From: Gongronella butleri
Lineage: Eukaryota > Mucoromycota > Mucoromycetes > Mucorales > Cunninghamellaceae
Direction: 5' to 3'
DNA length: 64,000 nt
Assembly: GCA_025201375.1 (NCBI GenBank)
Contig: JAIWZP010000009.1
Coordinates: 620,001-684,000, forward strand
Part shown: positions 1-11,730 of the stretch, in pieces
How positions within the stretch are numbered: position 1 is the stretch's first letter
Layout of the letters: every line of letters starts with the position of its first letter
The notes under the pieces: generated by a model
The model's database searches: none
Seen by the model: the letters and a program-made list of their open reading frames with translations, nothing else
Told to the model about the DNA's origin: nothing
Position numbers and translations under genes: made by a program

Positions 1-342
1 AGCAGCACATCATATCATAGGATTAATGCAAAAGTATTAATATTACTTATTTTTTCTCATCATACAGTTTTTTTTCTTTCATACAGTAATGCTATGACGC
101 TTCATCATACGCACCGAGCTGGTAGCTTTTGATGGACTCTCCCTATGATGCAAATTTCATGGCAAGCGACTCGCATCGTGGTGCATCAAATCATTAAAGT
201 CGCAGTTGAACGCCGAATGTAGAGTTTAAACAAGGCTCCCCAGGACCAGCCATGGATAAGATCATGATTTTATACGTACAGCAGCATTGATAAAAGTACA
301 AATGAACAAGTTCAAAATACACCAAAAACGCATGGAGAGGAT
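1..342. other. Non-coding 3' flank of the CMD-domain gene
   Basis: No coding region can be supported here. The stretch is AT-rich, and positions 61-90 contain two CATACAGT words, the same kind of motif that is dense in the 48.2-49.7 kb island. It probably holds the 3' UTR and terminator region of the minus-strand gene that ends at 343. Confidence 0.6.
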
Positions 343-1242
343 TTACAACTTGACATTGATCAAAGGCGGCAAAGGGTTGCCATAATGGCGACAAAAGAGA
401 AGCACGGTCTCGTAGAGACGTTCAATGTCGACCTTTAGAGCGCCATTATGCAGCGCACCGTGGATGTGGCCACGCAGTTGCGAGGGCACGCACATGGCAA
501 AGGTGCCGGTGACGACAATGAGGCTGGTTTCGCGTGGCGTGAGGACGGCGCCCTCGGAGAGCAGCGGGCCGTACAGGTGGTGCAGAGCACTCTGCGCGAG
601 ATCCGGGTACGCGTCGGCCATTGATTGCATGACGCGCTTGGTGTGGCGGTCGTAAATCGTGTCAAACAGTGCCTGGCCACGCGCGCGCTGATGCATATAG
701 TCCTCCCATGATTCCTCCTTACGGATGGGCGTCTGTGGCAGCTTTTCGAGCACCTGCGCCGATGTCGCCTTGCGTAATTCTATCAGACCATTGATCGTCT
801 ACAGAAAAAAAAAAGAAACGGAAACACTGATCAGTCGCGTGACCCACGCGGCAAAAGCATTTCCAATTATGTAAGGAGGCTTACTCTGGGAAATCCTGCG
901 GCCACATAGCCCTTGAGGATGCCCTCACGCAGCTTGAGCGTTGCTTGCACCTTGAGAGCAAGCTCGTCGTCCTTGGAAAGACCGAAATTCTCAATATCTC
1001 GCTCCATAAGACGATACACCTGCGCAATATCCTCGGGGTGGTTCAGCGCACTGAGAACCACGACCTAAAAAGCGACAAAAAAAAAAAAAAAAGGACGTGA
1101 GACGACACGTACGTTCGCGCGTTCACGCGAAAAAGATGCGTACGGAAATAATTGCCCAGCCATTGTTGAGATATGTTTCCTTTTTGGCGGGTTCCACTTG
1201 ATACAGCTTGCGCACGGCAGCGACAATGTCAGGCAACGTCAT
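343..1242 (-). CDS. Carboxymuconolactone decarboxylase (AhpD-like) domain protein
   Basis: Three exons on the minus strand (1242-1144, 1064-885, 798-343) join in frame to 244 residues. The start is the ATG at 1242; an upstream in-frame ATG at 1377 would add a low-complexity lysine-rich leader and overlap the MED9 start, so I did not use it. The C-terminal half, with TGTFAMCVPSQLRGHIHGAL and HNGALKVDIERLYETVLLF, has the helical pattern and conserved His/Gly of the carboxymuconolactone decarboxylase/AhpD fold. I see no CxxC redox pair, so peroxidase activity like bacterial AhpD is not supported. The N-terminal part (residues 1-70) resembles fungal members of unknown role. The protein ends NVKL, which is only weakly like a peroxisomal targeting signal. 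It is divergent from MED9, with 133 bp between the start codons, implying a shared promoter. The substrate is unknown. Confidence 0.75.
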
Positions 1243-1375
1243 GGTAACAAAAGCAAAAATGAAAGAAAAAGTGTCAATCCCGAAAATGTGGGGTTCACTT
1301 TTTTCCAAAAAGCGCGGGCGGCCGTCCAAAATTGCTGTTTTTGTCCCTTTTCTTTTCTTTTCTTTGTTCTGCGCC
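1243..1375. promoter_or_regulatory. Bidirectional promoter between CMD gene and MED9
   Basis: Only 133 bp separate the two divergent start codons. The MED9-side half is a strong T-rich tract (1331-1370), typical of fungal promoters just upstream of the transcription start. No clear TATA box is visible. Confidence 0.5.
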
Positions 1376-1945
1376 ATGGATGAATCGTCGTTCCTGCAAG
1401 ACGACTTTGCTGACTACACGGTGGATCTGGGGGGCAGTGATGATATCCAAATGACCGACGCGTTGCCGCTCGACCTGAGTCTTGGTGCGTCCGCCGACGT
1501 TTCGGCTGTTTCTTCGTCGGCCGCGCCGACATCAGCAGTGACGACAGCGGCCACAACCAGTGGATCGCAAGCAGTAGCGACCTCGACAGCAGCCACGAGC
1601 GCCATGGGTGTTTCAGGCACCGAGGATGCGGCAATGGCCGTAGATGGCGCAGAAAAGGCATCCGTGTCGTTTGACAAGAACGAATTCACGTTTTTGCCAC
1701 AAGTGCACGCCATTTTGCAAGACATTCTCAAGGGCGGCAACTCGGATGACATTGGCAAGGCGGTGGTGCAGCTCAATGGCAAAATCGAGCAAGCGCGCTT
1801 GATTTTGCAGGACCTGCCAGGCCTTCACTACGACCAGCAGGGCCAAGAGGCGATCTTGCAGCGCGAACTCGATATCCTTCACACGAAAAAGAACCAGCTT
1901 GCCACCTATACCAGCCTGCCCGCATTCACAGGCAACCCAAAATAA
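1376..1945 (+). CDS. MED9: Mediator complex subunit 9 (Med9/Cse2)-like
   Basis: A single exon encodes 189 residues from the ATG at 1376. The in-frame ORF extends 5' to 1208, but that part overlaps the divergent promoter and is low complexity. Residues about 30-90 are an Ala/Ser/Thr-rich spacer. Residues 100-185 form a helical hairpin, starting with FLPQVHAILQDILKG and followed by a coiled-coil stretch around LILQDLPGLHYDQQGQE, the pattern of the Med9 domain that binds Med7 in the Mediator middle module. Mediator bridges sequence-specific activators and RNA polymerase II in the nucleus. Med9 is small and poorly conserved, so the assignment rests on the hydrophobic pattern and the LPG turn rather than on catalytic residues. 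The 3' end is convergent with ATG4 across a 130 bp spacer. Confidence 0.7.
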   Translation: MDESSFLQDDFADYTVDLGGSDDIQMTDALPLDLSLGASADVSAVSSSAAPTSAVTTAATTSGSQAVATSTAATSAMGVSGTEDAAMAVDGAEKASVSFDKNEFTFLPQVHAILQDILKGGNSDDIGKAVVQLNGKIEQARLILQDLPGLHYDQQGQEAILQRELDILHTKKNQLATYTSLPAFTGNPK

Positions 1946-2075
1946 TAAAAAAAAAAAGTCGTGTACTTCAAGATTTTTTATTTTTGGTGCATGGGTAGAG
2001 GAATGGATGGGGATATCGAAGGGGGGAGGAAGGCAGGAAAAATAGAACAATTGGGGGTGGGGGAGGCAAAATTTG

Positions 2076-4142
2076 CTACTGGAGCGATCCCGTGGACGAT
2101 TCCAGCGAGTCACGCGTCGCTGGATCAGGCTCGTCATCGCTAACGATGCCAAAATCGTTCTCACTGCGCACGTCTTCGTCGTACTCGGGTGCCTGCTCCT
2201 GGATACTGAAGATGGCGGAGTGTACCTGGCCAATCTAATACGAAAAAAAGAGCAATTGTGAGCCGAACGCAAGAAAATCCAACAAAAACAGCCTTACGCG
2301 CGTGATTTCTTCGCAAAACGACTCGAATTCCTGCGCATTTCTACAATAAAAGCCTAGCATCATGGATGGGTCCACTTGAGAGATGTGCAGCTTGCGTGGG
2401 ATGTTGCAATGGTATGTGGCCAAATCCTTTTTTGAGTGAAAAAGCGGGTGAGACGCATCTTTTTTTTTTATATTTTTTGAGTTTTTACCTGGTCGGAATA
2501 GGCCGTCATGGCCTTTGTTTCCAAGGCACAGCGCGAGAAATGAGGATCGATGTAAATTAGATCGTCGTCCTGCAAGCCCATAAAGTACAATGACGAGTTT
2601 GGTCGTCCACTGTTGAAAAAAAAGAAGCGTGAGCACAAGTCACGGCGCAGCTTTTTGTTTAGATGACTTACCCAGCAATGCCGACAAAGTGTGGGATCCT
2701 AAAGCATGCCTGTTTGGAGAGACTCCATCAGCATTTCAACTTTTTTTTTTCTTTTTCTTCTATTTTCCGCGTACCTTCAATGCGGGATAATAGCTTGGGT
2801 GGAGCTGGTCAATGCCAAGTCGGATGGCGACGAGGATGAGGCATGCTTTGAATGGCGGGGCATCGTCCGTGGACGAGGAGGCTGCGGCAGGCACGGTGGG
2901 TGGTGCGGGTGGGGGCGATGATGGTGCGCACGCGTCCGACGACGCGTCTGTCGACTCGTTGTAAATGTCGCGTGCTTCCTGCTGCTCGTGGTTGTCGGCG
3001 CGACTCGTCCAATACCCAAACTCGCCACGCGGCTTCTTGCCTGTCGCCACATCGAGCACATCTTTGCGGTACACCACGCCATCAGACGCAATGTACACGG
3101 CCAGCTTGGCCGGTGGGAAGTCAGACACTAGCGCTCTAATTTTTTTTAAGCGGTGAGTTTTGGCATGGAAATCGTGTCAAAGATGCGATTTTACTGGATC
3201 ACTTGGCTGATGGTGCTTGGACCAAACCATTCGCCAATGTTCTTGCCGAGCTGCTTGCCCAGCAAGGCAATACGATGAATTGAGAACGGAGCTCGCGGCG
3301 ACAACTCGTCCAGGAACCATTGGGTGATCTGCAATGGCCCAAAAACGATAAAAAGAGTAAAAAAAAAAAAATAGACGAGATAATGGGCTCAATTTCTTTG
3401 TTTTGCGTTTTTTTTTCGATTTCACTTTTTTTGTGTTTACCTTGACATAGGTTTTGTGAGAGGGATGCTTGCGGGAAGTGCGACGCCATTGGCGCGATAA
3501 AAAGTGGATGAGCAATGCATTGGCGAGGAGAGATTGGCCGCTGCGCAGCATGCATCCCCAACCAATGTCTGTTTTGTAGTGTGACGGGCGGATGGGCGGG
3601 TAATTGTAGCGATAGGTCATCCAAAAGCGCGAGGTGAAATCTTGGTAAAAGTCGGGGGGCCACATTATGGACATGACGGCGGCTTGTTGCTGCTGCTGCT
3701 GCTGGTGGTCATTGCCATGGCGAGATGACGAGGAAGATGAGGCGGCCAATTGATGCGGTGTGGCGTAAGACGGATCATGTGAGGGTGGGCGGAACATGTC
3801 GTCTTGCTGGGCGTCCAGGATGTCTTGCTGCATGCGCAAGCTCTTGTCATCGGGCATTTCGTACCGACAGCCGAGCAGCCACAATTCGTGGTTCAAAGAC
3901 CTGTTGTCGTCGTCGTGGCTCATCAAATCGGCGCTCGACATCCAGAGATTGTTCATGAAATGGCCAACTTTTAGCGGGATTTCCGCCGCGAAATACGACG
4001 AGCTCGTCAGTAACTTTTCCGCAAGCGGCGCCTGGCTCAGTTGGTTCATATTCTGCGGCTGCGGCAGCCCGTCCTCGTCAACAAGCGACCCTTGGCTCTG
4101 TTGAATACCCTCATCAGAGTCGTGCGCGGAACCGGCGTACAT
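2076..4142 (-). CDS. ATG4: Autophagy cysteine protease Atg4
   Basis: Seven exons (4142-3441, 3328-3195, 3135-2775, 2709-2672, 2609-2489, 2426-2298, 2234-2076) join to 547 residues. Atg4 processes the C-terminus of Atg8 and later releases it from phosphatidylethanolamine on autophagic membranes. The catalytic Cys lies in TDIGWGCMLRSGQ (Cys197), and the Asp/His pair in LIYIDPHF (Asp433, His435). The preceding GIAGGRPNSSLYFMG is the family motif, and the oxyanion/YNYPPIRPSHYKTD region is intact. Residues 135-155 are a Ser/Gln-rich insert containing seven consecutive Gln. A low-complexity insert of Pro/Ala/Ser follows the AVYIASDGVVY strand, and the tail is acidic, perhaps with an Atg8-binding role, as in other Atg4s. 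It is longer than yeast Atg4 (about 500) mainly through these inserts. All catalytic residues are present, so it should be active. Confidence 0.96.
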
Positions 4143-4505
4143 TTTCTATAAAAAAAACCAAGAAAAACACGTCAAAAAGACACAAACCCGGAATGGACGA
4201 CTCGTACCTTGTGAAAAAGAGGGAGCGACGGGGGTGGGAAAGGCAAAAGAAAAGAAAAAAAGACGTCCGATAACAGGTTGAAATAGATAAAAGAGGCAAA
4301 CAAAGGACCAAAATAAAACAAAAATGAGACAAAGAGAGAAAAAGTGGGGGCCCTCCAAGAAGAAAAAAAGAAGAAATAAAAGAGGGAAAACGAGAAAAAG
4401 GGCCGTTTGCATCACACGACCTTTTTTTTTTTTATTCACATTCGAGGGGAGGAGGATGGGCAGAAAAAAGGGTGGTGAAAAAAAGTGTCAATTCAAGCGG
4501 CGATA
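4143..4505. other. ATG4 promoter and CotH gene 3' region
   Basis: This 363 bp spacer between the ATG4 start and the CotH stop codon is purine-rich on the plus strand, meaning pyrimidine-rich in the direction of ATG4 transcription. An A-rich block at 4360-4400 and a T-run at 4421-4434 occur. No ORF here resembles a protein. Confidence 0.5.
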
Positions 4506-6733
4506 TCACATGTCCTCCTTTTTGAGGATCTTTGGGGGTTGCGGCAAGTCTACTTGCTGCGCCTGCTGGACGCCGCGCATGTCAATGGCGTTGCTTTCGA
4601 TCAAAGCCTTGAGATCGTCCTTGTCAAGCATGCTGAGCTTGACATAATCAATATGGATTGCTTGATACTTCTCACGCACCCACGTCTTGAGACTGAATGG
4701 CTCGTCTGGCTCACCAGACCCAAGCTCCAGCGTGTCCATATACGACGTGCCAGCCCAGGGGCGCACCCGACCCTCTGTGAAGGGTGTCAGCTGCTTGTCC
4801 CACTCGACATCGCCTTGGATCATGTACGCCAGCGCCTCAATGCGCGGCATCAAAATGTCAGGCTTGGTCAGCTGCTCGTTCATCGCATAGATCGCGTCCA
4901 TGTACATTTTCTGGATTTTCGGCACGCTCGCCATCTTTAGCCACAAATGATTGTACACGCGTCGCCCTGACGTGAAATCGGTCCATTTCGCCCCAATTAA
5001 CTTGTCCTTGTCCTCCTTGATCCCATTGCCAAAGCTCGAGTCGAAATCCATCGGAATAAACACGTGCTTGCGCGCAATAGGGTGGAAATACACCATGTAA
5101 TTGTTGCCCGCTTAAAAAAAATGAATCAATTGACATGCGCTCTCTCGCTTTCTTTTTCTTTTCACGTACCATATTGGACACCATCCCAATTGCCAGCAAG
5201 CCATTCGATAGCCAATTGGCGCACAAGATGATCAACATCGACATGCTTGTTCCATTCTTCCACTGCCTTGGATTTAGCACCATTTTCGTCGGGGTTGTAT
5301 TCCTTGACGTATTTCAGCAGCTCAATGAATTCCTTCATGTGACTAGTAGAATTAGCGGCGGTCTGCTGCTGACCAACATTGGCAGAAACGTCTACATTGC
5401 TGCGATACACACTGGGATCGTAATCAGTGGGATTGTCGCCATGGTAATCCATGTCCGCCGGATACGCGCCGCGCCCACCATCCGCTTTGATTGCAACACC
5501 AGGGGCCACAGCTGCGTCGCCATCATGGAATGTCTCGTGGTAAAAGCTAAAAAAGATAAAAAAAATATCAAACCATGGGTCAATATGCCCCGCTTGATGA
5601 TCGGTTGCGCTTTTTGCACTCACGAGGGGTGACCAACATCGTCCGTGAGCAAATAAAGCCCGATGGGCTCGCCGTTAAAGTAGAGGCTAGGAAAAAAAAA
5701 ACGTCAAACGCGCCAATTGACACAAACGCGCTGTTTTCCATATTTACCGAGCATAGCCGCTGCGCGGACCAAGAATTCCAGCAGCTGTAAGGATATCTGA
5801 GTACACTTTCTCGCGCACCATCGTGGTGTCGGTTGCCTCGGGGCGGAGCTTCAGCTGCCAGCGGCGGAAAAGGCCATTGGGATAAGTCGCTTGCGGGATT
5901 TTGATCTTATACGGCACCTTGGCCCACGCCTTGGTGTTGTGCCCTGCAATCTTCAATTGAACATCATTAAATTTCTCGAGATGATTGTAGCTAGCACAAA
6001 AAAAAAAAAAAGAGCGGAAAAAGAGAAAAAAAAAAGAACGAAAAAGAACGATTTGAGTCTCTGCGCGCCTTTTTCCCTCTTGATTTTTGTTCATTTTCTA
6101 CCTGACATAGGTCAGCGAGCCCGGGACCTTGAGAGCCGTGTCCATCTTATTCTGGTGAATCGCAGCCAATGCTTCTTGTGGGCCCTCAAAGAATAATTGC
6201 GCAATGACACCGTCTTCGTACAAGCCAGACTCGCCCGGATCGGCGCGTTTTGTGTCGTACTGGAAGTCAAAGATTTTAGGGAGGCTGGGCAGCTCGAGTT
6301 TGTTCCATGGGCGGCCGTACACCTCATTAAAAGTGCTTGCAGCCTCATTGATGGCTGGGCGCTCAAAGGGTTCGTGCTCGATCACGGTATTGTCCGGCGC
6401 AAGAAGCATGTAGCGGTACGGTGATTGATTCGGCGCGTTGCCCGTGTACAAAAATGGCATGGTGTCCATGGGTTGAAGAGGATACACGTCCTGACCCACG
6501 GCCACCGCGACAATTGCATCGGGTCTGCTCGGACGCACAACGACCGTGTATCGTGTGACCGTGCCCGCAAGACACAGAGTCCATGCTAGCGAAAAGCGGC
6601 GATAGAAAAAGAGAGGAATGCGAGTTGAGCGCGTATAAAAATCGGGCATGCATGTCACCGGCCGTTTTTGACCATTGTCGCACCATTTTTACTTACCATT
6701 GAGAAGCGCAAGGAGGGCCAACAGCGATTTCAT
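4506..6733 (-). CDS. CotH-family secreted kinase-like protein
   Basis: Six exons (6733-6697, 6585-6102, 5990-5748, 5686-5624, 5546-5170, 5110-4506) give 602 residues. The first exon is 37 nt and encodes MKSLLALLALLN, which with the next exon makes a signal peptide. The CotH core is clear: FRRWQLKLRPEATDTTMVR followed by LYFNGEPIGLYLLTDD, a downstream hydrophobic helix with EWLAGNWDGVQYG, and IPMDFDSSFG, which carries the metal-binding DFD-type motif of the atypical kinase fold. Bacillus CotH phosphorylates spore-coat proteins; in Mucorales, CotH proteins sit on the spore surface and some act in host-cell attachment. This copy has no visible C-terminal hydrophobic GPI signal, ending KILKKEDM, so it may be secreted or wall-bound. 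CotH is the strongest single clue to a Mucoromycota host genome. Confidence 0.93.
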
Positions 6734-6969
6734 CTTGACGATGTATTTAAAAGAAGAAAAAAAAAGAGAGGAAGAGGCAGTGTGTTGGGGTCAGAAAAGC
6801 TTGTTTTTATTCCGATGATCCCAAGGCTTTTCTCGGTCGAGAAGTGAATAAAATAACAATCGTAGGATAAATTGGGATGAAAAGAGGGGCTAGAGTACAA
6901 TGAAGGTGATGCAGAGAGGATGGGAGGATGCGGGATGCTCTTTTTTTTTTTTTTTTTTTTTTTTGGCTT

Positions 6970-8031
6970 TTAGTTCGAGTATTTCGGACACGAGATCTGT
7001 GTGAGGTTGTGAGTCCTGATCTCGAGCGCGGACAGCTTGTCTCCATAAACGCATCCACTGTCCAGGCCAAAAGTGACAGTCTCGAGATCGAGACCGCGCG
7101 ACGCATCGTGGCCATAATACACTTTGAACAAAGGTTGGGCATTTTTCGCCTGCAATGTGCCCATATACCAATCGGTCCAGTGACCACCGTCGTTGTTGTC
7201 GGCTGTGGGCACGCCATCCACTTCATTGCGGATGTTAAACACGGTGTAAGGGTCATTTGTGTTGATCGGGTCCAAATTGGGATCCAGGCCGCCGTGCACG
7301 ACGCGCGCATTCAAAAAGGGCATGTCAATCGCCATTGGGCACGCTGCAAGGTAATTATATTGCTGGATCGTCAGATTCCTAGAAAAAAAATGGGATGAAA
7401 AAACAAGGGAGAAAAACAAGGGTTGAGGGGTGAGGGATCAAAAAAAAAAGAGACATTCCAATTGACGCGTCTTGTGTGACGCACGTGTCCTTCCTTACCT
7501 GGCAATGTCGGCATGGTCGCTGTTGAATTTGAGGGGGTCGGCAACATTGCCCTCTGGAAGCGTGTTTTTGTTGTCAGGAAGGCTGCCCGTTTGGATCTGG
7601 TAATTTTTGAGCCTGACGACCCTATCATCATGATTTCCACGCACGCAATACAAGTTCTTCTGCTGCGCCAAGTCAAGCACGCCGGGGCTGTCAGGGCCCT
7701 TGTTGGTCAAGTCGCCTGCAAGGATTACGGCATCGGTTGTTTGCGTGTAATTGATCGTGTCGAGCATTTGTGCGAGCTCTTTGCTGCAGCCGTGCACATC
7801 GCCAATGACAAAGATACGCTTCTTGTCGGCAAGCTGATTGAGCTGCACGACGCGTGTCAGGTTGTCATAGGGCGATTGTGCCATGGCATAAGATGGGCCG
7901 CCATTGTTGCTGCTATTTTGATTGTTTTTTTGCGCCATCACCACCGACACTGGCACAACTATCACAATGACAGCCACAATCGCCGCTGCAATGGCTATCA
8001 GAGACCATTTGCGTTTGTCCTTTGGATTCAT
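6970..8031 (-). CDS. Membrane-anchored calcineurin-like phosphatase, Ppn2-like
   Basis: Two exons (8031-7499 and 7378-6970) give 313 residues. Residues 1-9 are a short basic cytosolic tail and residues 10-33 a single transmembrane helix, so this is a type II membrane protein with its catalytic domain in a lumen. Phosphoesterase motifs of the PPP/ApaH type are intact: GDVHGC (77-82), GDLTNKG (106-112) and GNHDD (132-136); a later metal-ligand candidate is in ARVVHGGLDP. This architecture matches yeast Ppn2, the vacuolar zinc-dependent endopolyphosphatase, and related fungal vacuolar phosphatases. The polyphosphate substrate is inferred from family resemblance only; a protein or diadenosine-polyphosphate phosphatase role cannot be excluded. 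Several NxS/T sites suit a luminal location. Confidence 0.82.
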
Positions 8032-8652
8032 TCTAGTTCAATTGATCTGAAGAGAAAGAAAAAAAACAGGAAGCAAAAAAAAGAAAAAAAATGTCAAGAA
8101 TAAAAAAAAAAAAAGTCAAAAAAAAGGGTCCCGTTGCTGCCTTTTTATAGCAACCCAGGCGACGCCGACACCCAGCAAGTCACCGTGCACTGACAAATGG
8201 CAAATCGGAAGCCCGGCTTGATCGCCGTAAGGGTCATGTTTCATGCGCCAAGGCTCCATTTTTGCTCCGCCATGCTTAGCAAATTCATCTCTTTTTTTCT
8301 ATCACATTATTCTTTGGCTTCAATTGTTCGTCAAGAACAGCCGTTGGGTGATCGTGATGGCAGAAAAAAAAAAAAGAGATGCCATCATGTCATCGGGCGG
8401 ATTGCACACCGTGTGATTTGTGTCTTTTTTGTCAAAAGATGCATCATGCAAGATGCAGCCTCAACCGAAACTCGACGTCAAGCTTATTTTAGTGCCTTCA
8501 AAGTTACCATTGGCGTTTCATTTATGCCAAGGCACGGTCATCCAGCTGCGCAGCTACGAGAAATTTACACAAGAATCCTTTTTATTTAATTTTTTTCGCG
8601 CTAGGTCTAGATGGAGATGGGAGACAGCAGGCCAACACGGGGAGCGGAGTGC
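8032..8652. other. Intergenic region upstream of the Ppn2-like gene
   Basis: About 620 bp separate the start of the Ppn2-like gene from the APM1 stop codon. The part nearest the start (8050-8130) is A-rich on the plus strand. Short ORFs in 8197-8656 have no splice-consistent continuation or recognisable composition, so I call no gene. Confidence 0.5.
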
Positions 8653-10548
8653 CTAATAATCGCGCGCGCTTTGTTTGTTTGCTTTGATGCTCTCGGGCAT
8701 ACGCATTTGGTAATCTAAATAAGAAATGAGGGTGAGAAATCCTTGCAGGGCATGATTTCGGCAGCTTCTTACCTCCGTTTTGCGTAATGTAGCGCACCTA
8801 AACAATGCATGAGAACGAAAAAAGCGCGCGTCAGTATCGATTGAAGCGTTGACGACCGCGTGATGCCCGTGGCGCGGCGCGGAAAACCGTCATTTTCGCA
8901 TTTTTGCTTTTTCTTACCCAAGGCAAGGCATTGTAGCCGCTCTTTTCTACAATCTTGAGGTAGCGGACCTGGATACCGGACACGGTGAAATAGGGGATCT
9001 CGAATTTGATGTTGATGGGCGGCTTCTTTTCTGTTTCCTCGGCGGCTTGCACGGAAGGGAGACCAAAATGAGCCCGCATCATGAATTCCTTCGAGCCTTG
9101 GAATTGCTTCATCTTCCATACTAAGCACGATCGCTCAGGCTTGTATGAGACGGAGCCGCTGCTGCACTAAAAAGGGGCGATAATTGACAAAAACATGAGA
9201 TGAGCGTCCAAATTTCGAGTTTTTTTTTTTTTTTTTTTTGTTACCTTGAACTTGGGTGTGTCGGCATCGTCAGGGACGGGTATTTCGATCTCGACATTGT
9301 TGGCAGAGCTTTTCCTCTTGAATTGTGCTCGGGCTTTGACGAGGTATTCGACGCGAGAGCCGGAATACGTCTCGACGACGGCCTCGACCCAGATGAGCGG
9401 CTTGACGCTCGTCTGCAGGCGGTAGCTCATCAATTCAAAGTCACCATCAGGGGGAATAAAACTGATTGTGCGGTCGTTCTCAAAGCGCGATAGCCGCACG
9501 CATTGATGGAATTTCACATCTTCCATTTCAATGGCCTTGGCCGAATTGGCTACATAAAAAAAAAAGAGGCAATTGAGCTTCGTCTCGTCTCGTCTGGTCT
9601 CTTTTTTCCGTCTTTTTTTCAGGATCCTACCTCGACCGGTGGCCTCAAACATGACCTTGTCATTGAGACCAAGACGCAATTCAGGCATGCCAGAGAGGTA
9701 GCAGCGCATTTTGACGGCGCCAAGCACCTCTGAGCGGAGCACGTTGCCATTGGCGTTGACGAGAAGGTTGACACTCTCGATGACATCGAGGAACACCTCG
9801 TTTTTCTTGTATTTGACGCCCTCGGAGCGCCAAGACACGGCATTGGTGACAGCCATCGGTGGGCGCACCTGGACCTCCAACTTGTACGCGTCTTGCGTGA
9901 TATACTCTTGCAAGATCTTGGTCTCTGTCGTCTGCGGGTACCCAAAATCCATCATCTCGTCAAGAAGCTCGTACACAATCACAAAATTGTCTCGAATCGA
10001 TTCTTCTTCCAATTCCTTGAAATATTCGGTGAACACCTGCGTCAGCTTGTGCAAGTACAGCATGATCGACGCCGCATTCGTATTTTTGCGCGTCAGAGCA
10101 AGCACTAGAATAAAAAAGTGAGAAATCGCGCTTGTCGTTTATTTTATTTCGCGTTTCCACGCTTACAATAGAGATTGCTGTGCTTGAGATACAGGTAGCT
10201 GATGCCATCGTGCGTGAAACAGGGCAAAGGCACCTGCTCGTCTTCAGCTTCGGACACCTAATTAAAAAAGCAGCGTCAGCATGCCGCAAAAACAGCTTAC
10301 AAAAGAGACTTACCAAAGGCATAAACTTCTCCACGGCACTCATAGGGATATCGCCGCGATAATTGCGCGAAATAAGCACCTTGCCCTTCAAGTCGAGGAT
10401 AAACACTAAGCGAGATGGAAGTAGTCCATCTGGTGAGTTGGCCAGTTTTTACGCATTTCTTCTTTTTTTCGCTCCTTTTTTAATTCTCTTTTGATTCGAC
10501 GTGGTTCTCGTCATATTTAATTTCGCTTAAACTACCTGCTGAGGCCAT
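8653..10548 (-). CDS. APM1: AP-1 clathrin adaptor complex, medium subunit mu1
   Basis: Eight exons (10548-10536, 10405-10314, 10257-10167, 10104-9631, 9549-9245, 9166-8918, 8797-8773, 8714-8653) join to 436 residues, the normal length for mu1. The first exon is only 13 nt and encodes MASA plus one base. The N-terminal longin-like domain (VFILDLKGKVLISRNYRGD) is followed by the signature FKELEEESIRDNFV, a linker, and the C-terminal mu homology domain, which has VKFHQCVRLSRFENDRTISF and ends in PWVRYITQNGDYQMRMP. The mu1-type sequence indicates AP-1 rather than AP-2 or AP-3. AP-1 sorts cargo with tyrosine or dileucine signals between the trans-Golgi network and endosomes. In most fungi the linker after QEYIT is of this length. 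It is divergent from RPL15 across a 410 bp region. Confidence 0.97.
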
Positions 10549-10957
10549 CGTGTGCTGTGTGCGTTCAAGTCGTTCAAGGCCAGGGGGAAAAAGGACGCGA
10601 GAAGAACAAGAAAAAGAGAGTAAACGTGGGTTGGGCAAGGCAAGGCGACCCAAAAAAGGTTGTAATCGGACGGGGTTTAAATTGTCCGACATCGCCGCTT
10701 GCCCGAGGATGCAAAAGGCGGGGCCGGATGCCCACTTGCTCTTCTTTTTCTTCCTCTCTCTCCTAGACACAAATCCGTCAAGGTAAATTGCCATTAACCA
10801 TCGACGACCTATCACGCCCACGAGCCCTCTTTTCGAAGCATCTTTAAATGGATACAAAAGAAGATGGATGCATTCATCATCGTGGTCGATGGATGGAAAA
10901 AAACGAGATGGATGGATCATGCTCATCCTTTTATTTTTTTTTGCAGGTTAAACAACC
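10549..10957 (+). promoter_or_regulatory. APM1/RPL15 divergent promoter with likely RPL15 leader intron
   Basis: The region serves APM1 (leftward) and RPL15 (rightward). A GT donor context at 10781 (CAAG/GTAAATTG) and an acceptor at 10946 (TTTTTGCAG/GTT), 11 bp before the RPL15 ATG, predict a 5'-UTR intron. The putative intron contains GATGGATG-type repeats at 10862-10920. GC-rich words near 10665-10735 (TCGGACGGGG, GTCCGAC, GGGCCGGAT) resemble the GTCCGGCGGGAA element near the other two ribosomal-protein genes. Confidence 0.55.
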
Positions 10958-11730
10958 ATGGGTGCCTACAAATATCTCGAGGAATTGCAAAAGAAGAAGC
11001 AGTCCGATGTCCTTCGCTTCTTGCTCCGCGTTCGCTGCTGGGAATACCGGTAAGAACCATGAAAATGAGCATTTTCATGCCAATTGCCCCTTTTGAGGGC
11101 ACCCAGTGCGCTTCCATTGGATCTCTTTTAGAGACTTTTCCAAAAGACACAAAGAGTGACCAAATGTCTGACCTCTTTCTCTTTTTTCTTTTTTTCTTCT
11201 TTTTCAGTCAATTGAACGTGATCCACCGTGCTTCGCGCCCCTCGCGTCCCGACAAGGCCCGTCGTCTTGGCTACAAGGCCAAGCAAGGCTTTGTTGTCTA
11301 CCGCATCCGTGTGCGCCGTGGTGGTCGCAAGCGCCCTGTCCCCAAGGGTGCCACCTATGGCAAGCCCGTCAACGAGGGTGTGAACCAGCTCAAGTACCAG
11401 CGTTCGCTCCAATCGACTGCCGAGGAGCGCGTCGGCCGCCGCTGCGCCAACCTCCGTGTCCTCAACTCGTACTGGATCAACCAAGACTCCACCTACAAGT
11501 ACTTTGAGGTCATCCTCGTCGACCCCTCGCACAAGGCCATCCGCCGCGATGCTCGCATCAACTGGATCGCCAACGCCGTCCACAAGCGCCGCGAGGCTCG
11601 TGGTCTCACCGCCATCGGCAAGAAGTCCCGTGGCAAGGGCAAGGGCCATCTCTACACCAAGACCAAGGGTGCCGGCCAGCGCTCCAACTGGAAGCGCCGC
11701 AACACCTTGTCCCTCCGCCGCTACCGCTAA
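10958..11730 (+). CDS. RPL15: 60S ribosomal protein L15 (eL15)
   Basis: Two coding exons (10958-11049 and 11208-11730) give 204 residues, exactly the usual eukaryotic eL15 length. The protein starts [20 protein letters not shown] and contains the family blocks [20 protein letters not shown] and [20 protein letters not shown], ending in the basic tail [10 protein letters not shown]. It is a core component of the large subunit at the base of the tunnel. Codon use is strongly biased to C-ending codons (GTC, CTC, CGC, AAG), much more than in neighbouring genes, as expected of a very highly expressed gene. A second, 5'-UTR intron is predicted upstream. Confidence 0.99.

Noticed and set aside
1208..1375. 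An N-terminal extension of MED9
   Set aside because: The extra 56 codons overlap the divergent gene's start and its promoter and encode Lys/Phe-rich low complexity; the ATG at 1376 leads directly into conserved-type sequence.
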